A program made the position numbers and the translations under genes. Source: Aquincola tertiaricarbonis (lineage in GTDB: Bacteria > Pseudomonadota > Gammaproteobacteria > Burkholderiales > Burkholderiaceae_C). From it: 64,000 nt of DNA. Numbering within the stretch: the first letter of the stretch is position 1; the number at the start of each line of letters is the position of its first letter. The notes beneath the pieces were generated by a model. It saw only the letters and a list, made by a program, of their open reading frames with translations. It had not been told where the DNA came from and did no database searches. The DNA lies in the NCBI RefSeq assembly GCF_000969605.1, contig NZ_JZUE01000010.1:124001-188000 (forward strand), in the 5' to 3' direction. This document shows positions 58,269 through 64,000 of the stretch, piece by piece.

Positions 58269-59467
58269 AGATCACCGCCATCGAGTGCCACCTGATGCAG
58301 GCCGGCGCTCCACCGCACACCGGCTGGAGCGCCACCGGCACCAGCGCCCTGGCCGCCAGCCGCAACTGGCTGTTCGTCACCGTGCACACCGACGCCGGGC
58401 TGGTGGGCACCGGAGAAGGCTCCGGGTGGCCGCGGGTGGTGCGCAGCGCCATCGAGGACCTGGCGCCCCTGCTGTTGGGCGAGCCGGCCTTCGACATCGA
58501 ACGGCTGGGCCAGAAGCTGCGGGTGGCCATGATGGGCCATGGCCAGACCGGCGTGGTCGGCATGGGCGCGCTGGCCGCCATCGACATGGCGCTGTGGGAC
58601 CTCAAGGGCCAGGCCCTGGGTGCTTCGGTCGCACAGCTGCTGGGTGGCCATGTGCGCGCCCGCATCCCGTACTACTGCCATGTGGCCGACGCGGCCCAGG
58701 CACAGGCCGCGGTCGCACGTGGCGTCAAGGCGCTGAAGGTGGGCGGCCGGGCCGGCGTGGTCGACCGCGCCTTCGCGGTGCGTGCCGCGGTGGGCCCCGG
58801 CATCGACCTGATGGTGGACCTGCACGGCCCGCCCTGGTCCAGCGCGGCCGATGCGGTGGCGGTGGGCCGTGCACTGGAACCGCTGGACCTGCTGTTCCTG
58901 GAGGAACCCGTGGCGCCCGACGACATCGACGGCTGGAAGCGCGTGCGGGACGGCGTGGCGTTGCCGCTGGCCGGCGGTGAGCGCCTGGCCACGCTGGCCG
59001 ACATGCAGCGCTTCATCGAGGCGCGGCTGCTGGATGTGCTGCAGCCCGACACCGGCCGCTTCGGTGGCCTGACGCAGATGCGCAAGCTGGCCGGCCTGTG
59101 CGAGGCCCATGGCCTGGTGATCGCGCCGCATTCCGGCTCGCTGGGGCCGGTGGCCGAGTTCGCCGCGGTGCACTTCATGGCGGCCACGCCCAACGTGCTG
59201 GTCCTGGAACGCATGGAGCCCGACTGGCCGGGGCGCGACGCGGTGGTGACGAGCCGCCTGGCGGTGTGCGACGGCACGGTGGCCGTGCCGGAACGCCCGG
59301 GGCTGGGCGTGGCGCTCGACCTGGCGGCGGTGCAGGCCCACCCCAGCCAGCGCAACTGCGCCATTGCCAGCGGCGGCTGGAATGCGGGCACCGAACACGA
59401 AGCGATCTACCTGCAGCCCTGCCGGCCGCGCGCGGCACTCACCCGACGGAAGCAAGACGATGAATGA
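58265..59467 (+). CDS. Enolase-superfamily sugar-acid dehydratase/cycloisomerase
   Basis: 400 residues, mandelate racemase/GalD-like. Capping domain MKITAIECHLMQAG...; the barrel has VKALKVGGRAG (the usual KxK reads A-x-K, first Lys missing), metal ligands in MVDLHGPPW (DxH), LFLEEPV and GGERL, and the Asp-His dyad in LQPDTGRFGG and APHSGSLG. The DxH arrangement is that of D-galactonate and mannonate dehydratases. Acts probably on an aldonate or aldarate/lactone made from the uronate dehydrogenase product. Starts in an ATGA overlap with the Bug gene. Confidence 0.85.
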   Translation: MKITAIECHLMQAGAPPHTGWSATGTSALAASRNWLFVTVHTDAGLVGTGEGSGWPRVVRSAIEDLAPLLLGEPAFDIERLGQKLRVAMMGHGQTGVVGMGALAAIDMALWDLKGQALGASVAQLLGGHVRARIPYYCHVADAAQAQAAVARGVKALKVGGRAGVVDRAFAVRAAVGPGIDLMVDLHGPPWSSAADAVAVGRALEPLDLLFLEEPVAPDDIDGWKRVRDGVALPLAGGERLATLADMQRFIEARLLDVLQPDTGRFGGLTQMRKLAGLCEAHGLVIAPHSGSLGPVAEFAAVHFMAATPNVLVLERMEPDWPGRDAVVTSRLAVCDGTVAVPERPGLGVALDLAAVQAHPSQRNCAIASGGWNAGTEHEAIYLQPCRPRAALTRRKQDDE

Positions 59468-60215
59468 CCATTCGACCCCTCTCGACCGCCTGACGGCACA
59501 GCGGCTGGCGGCCGTTTCCACGGCCACGCTCACCACCGTGCTGTTCAAGCGTGGCTTCCGCAACACCTTCCTGCAGGGCCTGCGCCCGCTGCACGGCGCC
59601 GGCCAGGCGATGGTGGGCCGTGCCTTCACGCTGCGCTACATCCCGGCGCGCGAGGACCTCGATGGCCTGCGCGCCTTCGACGACCGGGCCCACCCGCAGC
59701 GCGTGGCGGTGGAGCAGTGCCCTGCGGGCAGCGTGCTGGTGATCGACAGCCGGGGCGACGCCACGGCCGCCTCGGCGGGCAACCTGCTGGTCACGCGGCT
59801 GCAGCAGCGCGGCTGCGCCGGCATCGTCACCGACGGCGGCTTCCGTGACAGCCCGGAGATCGCGCAGATGGCCTTTCCGGCCTACCACCAGCGGCCCTCC
59901 GCGCCCACCAACCTGATCCGCCACCATGCCATCGACCTGCAGCTGCCGATCGCCTGTGGCGGCGTGGCGGTGTACCCCGGCGACGTGATGGTGGGCGATG
60001 CCGAGGGCGTGGTGGTCATCCCTGCAGGCATCGCCAGCGAGGTGGCCACTGAAGCCTACGAGCAGACCATCTACGAAGACTGGGTGGCCGAGCGGCTGGG
60101 GCAGGGCGATGGCCTGTTCGGGCTGTATCCGCTGACCGACGATGCACTGCGGCCGCGCTTCCAGGCGTGGAAGGCGGCGCAGGCGGCCCGCTACCCCCAC
60201 CGCGTTGCGGGCTGA
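59460..60215 (+). CDS. RraA-like family aldolase
   Basis: 251 residues, RraA/HMG-aldolase fold: STATLTTVLFKRGFRNTFLQGLRPL, GDATAASAGNLLVTRLQQRGCAGIVTDGGFRDSPEI (the GxxxDGxxRD metal/pyruvate site) and VYPGDVMVGDAEGVVVIPAGIA. Relatives are 4-hydroxy-4-methyl-2-oxoglutarate aldolases, not RNase E regulators. In this cluster a retro-aldol cleavage of a keto-deoxy sugar acid to pyruvate plus an aldehyde is a reasonable inference. Overlaps the dehydratase gene by 8 nt. Confidence 0.88.
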   Translation: MNDHSTPLDRLTAQRLAAVSTATLTTVLFKRGFRNTFLQGLRPLHGAGQAMVGRAFTLRYIPAREDLDGLRAFDDRAHPQRVAVEQCPAGSVLVIDSRGDATAASAGNLLVTRLQQRGCAGIVTDGGFRDSPEIAQMAFPAYHQRPSAPTNLIRHHAIDLQLPIACGGVAVYPGDVMVGDAEGVVVIPAGIASEVATEAYEQTIYEDWVAERLGQGDGLFGLYPLTDDALRPRFQAWKAAQAARYPHRVAG

Positions 60216-60216
60216 C

Positions 60217-61158
60217 ATGCGGCACGTCTCCCGGCACCAGCACCTGGACGGGCGCGGCAGCGCCATGACCGAGTACCGCGTGCACAACCGCGTCGGCGAG
60301 AACCCGGTGTGGGACGCCGGCAGCGGCCGCCTGCTGTGGATCGACGTCCGGCGGCAGCAGCTGCTGTCCATCGACCCCCAGTCCGACGAGCCGACGGTGC
60401 AGCACTGGCAGCTGGACGAGCCGGTGGGTGCCATGGCGCTGTGCGCCGACGGCCGCGTGCTGCTGGCGCTGCGGCGGCGGCTGGTGCTGCTGGACCGGCG
60501 CGACGGCAGCCTGAAGCCGGTGGCCGAGGTGGACACCGAGCCACCGGGCAACCGGTTGAACGACGGCAAGGTATCGCCGGGCGGGGGCTGGTTCGTCTTC
60601 GGCTCGATGAACGACGGCAGCCACAAGCTGCCCACCGGCAGCCTGCATGTGCTGGGTGCCGACGGCCGCGTGCGCCGGTTGCGCGGCGGCCTGTGCGTGG
60701 CCAATGGCATCGCCTTCAGCCCGGACGGCCTGCAGATCTACTTCTCCGACAGCCATGCCGGGCAGGTGTGGGTCGCGCCCTGGGACGAGGCACGGGGCGA
60801 CCTGGGCGCGCCGCGGCACTTCGTGTTCAGCGGCGAGGCGGAGGGCCGGCCCGACGGCGCCGTGGTCAACCGCCGGGGCGACTACCTGTCGGCCGGCGTG
60901 TCCGCCGGGCGGCTCAACCGGTTCTCGGCCGACGGCCTGCGCCTGCCCGCGCTGCACCTGCCTTGCCGCGCGCCGACCATGTGCTGCTATGGCGGACCGT
61001 CGCTGCAGTGGTGGTTCGTCACCTCGCTGGTCCGCCCGGAGTGGACCGCCGGACCGCCGCAGGACGATGAGCAGCACGCGGGCAGCTGCGACGGCAGCCT
61101 GTTCCGCCTGGTGTCGGACGGTCTGGGCCTGCCGGCCGCCAGCTTCCGCTTCCTTTAG
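60217..61158 (+). CDS. SMP-30/gluconolactonase family lactonase
   Basis: 313 residues, six-bladed propeller. Metal-site motifs: GENPVWD (Glu), PPGNRLNDGKVSPGG (Asn/Asp), LCVANGIAFSPDG (Asn) and GRPDGAVV (Asp). Members hydrolyse aldono- and aldarolactones (gluconolactonase, UxuL). Here it could open the lactone formed by uronate dehydrogenase. Start ATG 60217, 1 nt after the RraA-like stop; ATG 60265 is an alternative nearer the domain. Last cotranscribed gene before the porin promoter. Confidence 0.9.
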   Translation: MRHVSRHQHLDGRGSAMTEYRVHNRVGENPVWDAGSGRLLWIDVRRQQLLSIDPQSDEPTVQHWQLDEPVGAMALCADGRVLLALRRRLVLLDRRDGSLKPVAEVDTEPPGNRLNDGKVSPGGGWFVFGSMNDGSHKLPTGSLHVLGADGRVRRLRGGLCVANGIAFSPDGLQIYFSDSHAGQVWVAPWDEARGDLGAPRHFVFSGEAEGRPDGAVVNRRGDYLSAGVSAGRLNRFSADGLRLPALHLPCRAPTMCCYGGPSLQWWFVTSLVRPEWTAGPPQDDEQHAGSCDGSLFRLVSDGLGLPAASFRFL

Positions 61159-61218
61159 ACAAGGCCGCGCCAGGCGCACGCCCAGCCAAAGCGCACGTCC
61201 GCAAACATTTTATTAACT

Positions 61219-61234
61219 GGACTATCCATAGTCC
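61219..61234. promoter_or_regulatory. Palindromic operator upstream of the porin gene
   Basis: GGACTATCCATAGTCC is a perfect 7-bp inverted repeat with a 2-bp spacer, just 18 nt before the porin ATG, beside the AT-rich ATTTTATTAAC (61207-61217), which recalls the ATTTTATAAAAT box before gntR. Binding protein unknown; the cluster's GntR is a candidate. Confidence 0.45.
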
Positions 61235-61252
61235 GCGACCCTGGAGACAACG

Positions 61253-62251
61253 ATGCAACACAGAGTCTTGGCGCTCGCAGCCCTGGCCACCCTCACCGGC
61301 GGCACCGGCATGCCCGCGCATGCGCAGTCCAACGTCACGATCTATGGCCGCTTCGACCTGGGCGTCACGCGGCAGAACGACGGCACCTCCAGCTTGAGCG
61401 GCAGCAACGGCCGCCTGGGCCGCGAGGGCGAGCGCTGGGACGTGCGCCACGGCTCCGAGAGCCGGCTCGGCTTCCAGGGCGTGGAAGACCTGGGCAGCGG
61501 GCTGCGCGCGGGCTTCCAGATCGAGCATCGGTTCCGCAGCGACACCGGCGAAGCCGATCCGGTGTTCTGGAAGGCGCGCTCCTATGTGTACCTGGAGAGT
61601 GCACAGGTGGGCACGCTGTATCTCGGCCGCGAGTACGTGCCCGCGTTCTGGCCCGCCTTGAAGACCGACCCGTGGCTGTGGGACACGGTGGGCTCGCCCG
61701 GTCTCAACCACCAGTTCGCGACCTACCGCATCGACGGCCATGCGCGCGGCAACAACTCGGTGGGCTACAAGACGCCGAAGTGGAACGGCTTCAGCGCCAA
61801 CGTGGCCGTGGCGGCCGGCGAGGCGGCACGCGACCGCGCCACCGGCGCCAACGTGGAATACGCCAGCGGTCCGCTGTACGCCGGCCTGGGCGTCGACCGC
61901 CAGAACGCCGACACGCGGGTGGTGGTGGCCGGTGCGGCCTATGACCTGGGCTGGGTGCGACCGATGTTCACCTACACCGATTCACGCGTGGCCGCCAAGG
62001 ACGTGGTGAACCTGACCCTGGGCGCCTCCGTGCCGCTGGGCCGGGGCATCCTGCGCGCCGCCATCGCCCGGCTCGACCCGGACGGCGATGACAACAACAT
62101 CACCAAGCTCGGTCTGGGCTACGAACACCTGCTGAGCAAGCGCACCTCGGTCTATGCCGACCTGGGTTCCGCCAGGCAGCAGGGCCGGCTGGCCGGCGTC
62201 GAGCGCACGCGCACCACCGCGGTGGACTTCGGCCTCAAGCATTCCTTCTGA
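61253..62251 (+). CDS. Gram-negative porin (16-strand family)
   Basis: 332 residues: signal peptide (VLALAALATLTGGTGMPAHA) then SNVTIYGRFDLGVTRQNDG, the usual N terminus of Burkholderiales general porins, many alternating beta strands (SRLGFQGVEDLGSGLRAGFQIEHRF, the constriction-loop PVFWKARSYVYLES region) and a C-terminal Phe (VDFGLKHSF) for BamA recognition. Follows CTGGAGACAACG. Probably admits the sugar acid that the cluster degrades. Confidence 0.94.
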   Translation: MQHRVLALAALATLTGGTGMPAHAQSNVTIYGRFDLGVTRQNDGTSSLSGSNGRLGREGERWDVRHGSESRLGFQGVEDLGSGLRAGFQIEHRFRSDTGEADPVFWKARSYVYLESAQVGTLYLGREYVPAFWPALKTDPWLWDTVGSPGLNHQFATYRIDGHARGNNSVGYKTPKWNGFSANVAVAAGEAARDRATGANVEYASGPLYAGLGVDRQNADTRVVVAGAAYDLGWVRPMFTYTDSRVAAKDVVNLTLGASVPLGRGILRAAIARLDPDGDDNNITKLGLGYEHLLSKRTSVYADLGSARQQGRLAGVERTRTTAVDFGLKHSF

Positions 62252-62777
62252 ACCCCCGAAGCGGCACTACAACGATGCGAAGAACACCAAGGGCCTGCTG
62301 ACCACCGGCACCTGGGACCCCAACGACGACAGCGTGTTCACCAACGGCGACCAGTCGGTCAAGGGCAAGAAGATCGCCTTCGGTGCCTTCCAGAACGTGA
62401 CGGCGCTGTTCGACGAGCGCACCACGGCGGTGGCCGACCATGGCTGCACCGTGCCGGCCGGCTACGTGGCCCATGCCTGGCTGCAGAAGGACCGCAGCGG
62501 CCGCGAGCACACGGTGCTGGGCGTGTGGAAGATGACGCCGCTGCCGGTGGCCGACACCGCCGAGCCGCGGGCCGTGGTGTCCATCAGCTGCAGCAGGCTG
62601 GCCTGGCGCGAGCCGCAGCGACCGCTCTACATCGACCTGATGGACGGCCGCGCCTACCGCATGCCGGCTGCCGCCGTGGGCGCCGCGGCGGGCGGCGGCG
62701 TCAAGGTGGAGGTGCCGGTGGCCGACTGGCCGGTGCTGGTCGCCGATCCCGGCTTCGTGGCCCGGTCGCTGCGGTGA
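62252..62777 (+). pseudogene. C-terminal remnant of an unrecognised enzyme (glycoside hydrolase-like end)
   Basis: An open frame of about 170 residues begins immediately after the porin stop with no ATG and no ribosome site until deep inside. It reads as a folded C-terminal region: KNTKGLLTTGTWDPNDDSVF, RTTAVADHGCTVPAGYVAHAWLQ, PLYIDLMDGRAYRMP and VEVPVADWPVLVADPGF. The last part resembles the closing beta-sandwich of several glycoside hydrolases, but I cannot name the family. A GTG at 62334 is the first possible start. Most likely the tail of a gene truncated by deletion against the porin. Confidence 0.55.
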
Positions 62778-62864
62778 TGGCCATGCCTGCGCATTCGCCC
62801 TTCCTGAAACTGATCGGCGGCGAGTGGGTGCTGTGCAGGGTGCGGTGTGGTCTCGGCGCTGGCG

Positions 62865-63158
62865 CTATGCGGACAGGCGCTGCGTCACCGGCTGCTCGGT
62901 CGCGACGATCACGCCGATGAAGGTGGAGGCCTTGTCCACCAGCACGCGCACGCAGTCGGCGGTGGCGGCCGGCTGTCCGCACACGGCCACTTCCAGCTTC
63001 ATCACGTCCTGCGCCGCATAGGCGTAGTCCACGTGCAGCAGGTCGAGGCCGCGGGCCGCGTACAGGCCGAGGATGCGGCACATCAGGCCGGCATCGCGGT
63101 CCATCAGGTAGGTCTGCACCAGGCGCGGTGCGCGGGAGAAGAGGTCTTGGGCGTTCAT
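62865..63158 (-). CDS. Small ACT-domain protein (IlvM-like)
   Basis: 97 residues, no signal peptide. RDAGLMCRILGLYAARGLDLLHVDYAYAA and DVMKLEVAVCGQPAATADCVRVLVDKASTFIGVIVA follow the beta-alpha-beta-beta-alpha-beta order of an ACT domain and align in pattern with the acetolactate synthase small subunit IlvM, though without catalytic partner nearby. ATG 63158 follows GGAAGAC. Upstream on the same strand is a branched-chain-rich leader peptide and competing hairpins, which suggests control by amino acid supply. Function otherwise unknown. Confidence 0.65.
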   Translation of the reverse strand: MNAQDLFSRAPRLVQTYLMDRDAGLMCRILGLYAARGLDLLHVDYAYAAQDVMKLEVAVCGQPAATADCVRVLVDKASTFIGVIVATEQPVTQRLSA

Positions 63159-63259
63159 GCTGTCTTCCGGTGATCCACAAGGGCGGGCGCGCGAGGCGCC
63201 GGCGGCGGTGCGCGTGGATCGAAGGACAGCGGACGGAAAGAAGCTGGCTGCAACATCGA

Positions 63260-63297
63260 CCCGGCTGACCGGGACGACGCGCACGTGCCCGGTCAGC
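63260..63297 (-). promoter_or_regulatory. Mutually exclusive hairpins after the leader peptide
   Basis: On the minus strand GCTGACCGGG (63297-63288, containing the leader stop codon) pairs perfectly with CCCGGTCAGC (63273-63264) across a 14-nt loop. The same CCCGG can instead form CCCGG-TCAG-CCGGG (63273-63260). Alternative pairing is what an attenuator needs, but no uridine tract follows. Confidence 0.35.
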
Positions 63298-63346
63298 GCG
63301 GAATTCGAATGATCGCGATGAGGACCAGGGGCAGGCGGGCAGGCAT
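63293..63346 (-). CDS. Candidate branched-chain amino acid leader peptide
   Basis: ATG 63346 to TGA 63295-63293 codes MPARLPLVLIAIIRIPR: eight of 17 residues are Leu, Val or Ile, with the run LVLIAII. Composition and position (about 130 nt before an ACT-domain gene, stop codon inside a hairpin) recall ilv/leu attenuation leaders. Against it, there is no convincing Shine-Dalgarno and the upstream promoter is not evident. Confidence 0.35.
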   Translation of the reverse strand: MPARLPLVLIAIIRIPR

Positions 63347-63488
63347 GGCGCGAGTCTAAGCCAGCGCAGCGCCATGGATGCGGGTTCGTCGGGCGCAGGG
63401 GAATGTTCCGCCGTGGTCGCGCGTATGCCTGGGTGTGCCGGGGCGCATGGGGCGCCTGCAGCACATCCACATTGCAGGAGCGAGCAAG

Positions 63489-64000
63489 ATGAAGACCCGG
63501 ATCCTTGGCCAGTTGGCCTGTGCCGCGGCGCTGTGCGCCGTGCCCTTCGCCAGCCATGCCCTGAGCGGCATCACCGACACGGCGGGAGACTTCCTGCCCA
63601 CCTTCGCCGGCAGCATCACCAGCACCGACCTGGACGTGCTGAGCGCCACCGTCACCTACGACGCCGGCAAGGACCTCTTCGAACTCACCAGCACCATGGC
63701 CGGCGCGATCGGCTCCACCGACAAGGGCTTCTACGTGTGGGGCGTCAACCGCGGCAGCGGCGTGGCCAACTTCCAGGCCAGCGGCATCACCGGCGTGCGC
63801 TTCGACAGCGTGGTGCTGCTGCGTCCCGATGGCACCGGCAGCATCGGCGGCGTGGGCCTGGCGCCTGGCTCGGTGAAGATCGCCGGCAACTCCATCACCG
63901 GCTACGTCAGCGGCTCGCTGCTGCCTTCCACCGGCTTCAACAAGCTGGACTACACCTGGAACCTGTGGCCGCGCGACGGCGCCTTCACCGGCTTCGCCGC
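63489..64000 (+). CDS. Secreted protein, 5' part (possible PEP-CTERM protein)
   Basis: 170 codons up to the window end, no stop. ATG 63489 follows CAGGAG. Signal peptide KTRILGQLACAAALCAVPFASHA, then a Gly/Ser/Thr-rich beta-strand region (GITDTAGDFLPTFAGS, GFYVWGVNRGSGVANF, VLLRPDGTGSIGGVGLAPGS) such as is seen in PEP-CTERM secreted proteins of this bacterial group. Whether a PEP-CTERM signal exists lies outside the window. Confidence 0.7.
   Translation, partial: MKTRILGQLACAAALCAVPFASHALSGITDTAGDFLPTFAGSITSTDLDVLSATVTYDAGKDLFELTSTMAGAIGSTDKGFYVWGVNRGSGVANFQASGITGVRFDSVVLLRPDGTGSIGGVGLAPGSVKIAGNSITGYVSGSLLPSTGFNKLDYTWNLWPRDGAFTGFA

Larger units (their letters stand above)
63159..63488. other. 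330-nt intergenic region with candidate attenuator
   Basis: Between the divergent ACT-domain and secreted-protein genes. The minus strand holds a possible 17-residue leader peptide (63346-63293) and two overlapping hairpins (63297-63260). The part next to 63158 (63160-63250) has GC-rich inverted stretches (GGCGCCTCGCGCGCC) without a T-run. No convincing -35/-10 pair was found on either strand. Confidence 0.5.

Overview
The window is high-GC DNA from a Gram-negative betaproteobacterium, most likely of the order Burkholderiales (Rubrivivax/Leptothrix/Sphaerotilaceae or Comamonadaceae type). The evidence is the gyrA-pheA-tyrA-aroA/cmk-rpsA-ihfB gene order, the divergent ompA-ubiG-gph-ssrA block, a tmRNA tag ending ANDERFALAA, split RfaE1/RfaE2 heptose enzymes, a Bug-type solute receptor and PEP-CTERM proteins. 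The family-level placement is inference.

Region 1 (1-4.9 kb): the 5' part of a TrhO-like tRNA hydroxylase gene diverges from dnaE, followed by a His/Gly-rich secreted protein and a ComEA-like HhH protein. Region 2 (4.9-13.2 kb): cell-surface polysaccharide genes. A minus-strand chain lapA-lapB-gmhA-rfaE1-rfaE2-gmhB-GT9-GT4-polysialyltransferase-like couples LPS quality control to ADP-heptose synthesis and sugar transfer; most junctions are 4-nt ATGA/GTGA overlaps. Region 3 (13.3-22.8 kb): the mixed-function gyrA supraoperon, with AroA and Cmk fused in one protein. Region 4 (23-25.6 kb): ompA, ubiG, gph and ssrA. Region 5 (25.7-34.6 kb): an Xre/RES toxin-antitoxin pair just after ssrA, then housekeeping genes (universal stress proteins, rlmB, a sirtuin, upp, serC), a triple 77-bp palindromic repeat and an IclR regulator. 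Region 6 (34.7-39.1 kb): a tightly packed plus-strand cluster (beta-propeller, polysaccharide deacetylase, fatty-acid hydroxylase-like, EI24, MoCF-domain protein).

Region 7 (39.2-47.5 kb): nitrogen control (glnA, a DUF4124 protein, glnL, glnG) with a recognisable sigma-54 promoter before glnA, then two tandem chemoreceptors. Region 8 (47.5-54.6 kb): xthA, then more accessory-looking DNA: a PEP-CTERM gene of visibly lower GC, a frameshifted membrane-protein gene, a DGPF/ECF sigma pair, and small oxidoreductases. Region 9 (54.7-62.8 kb): a LysR gene and a coherent sugar-acid module (uronate dehydrogenase-like, GntR, Bug receptor, enolase-superfamily dehydratase, RraA-like aldolase, SMP-30 lactonase, porin) with AT-rich operators, ending in a truncated gene remnant. 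Region 10 (62.8-64 kb): a small ACT-domain gene preceded by a candidate branched-chain-amino-acid leader peptide with competing hairpins, and the start of a secreted protein that runs off the window.

Several genes (dnaE, rlmB, upp, a phosphatase, a LysR regulator) have a sigma-70 -10-like hexamer 6-7 nt before the start codon and no Shine-Dalgarno sequence, which suggests leaderless mRNAs. No rRNA, tRNA, CRISPR array or insertion sequence was recognised. Every function is read from sequence features and family knowledge; no database search was run.
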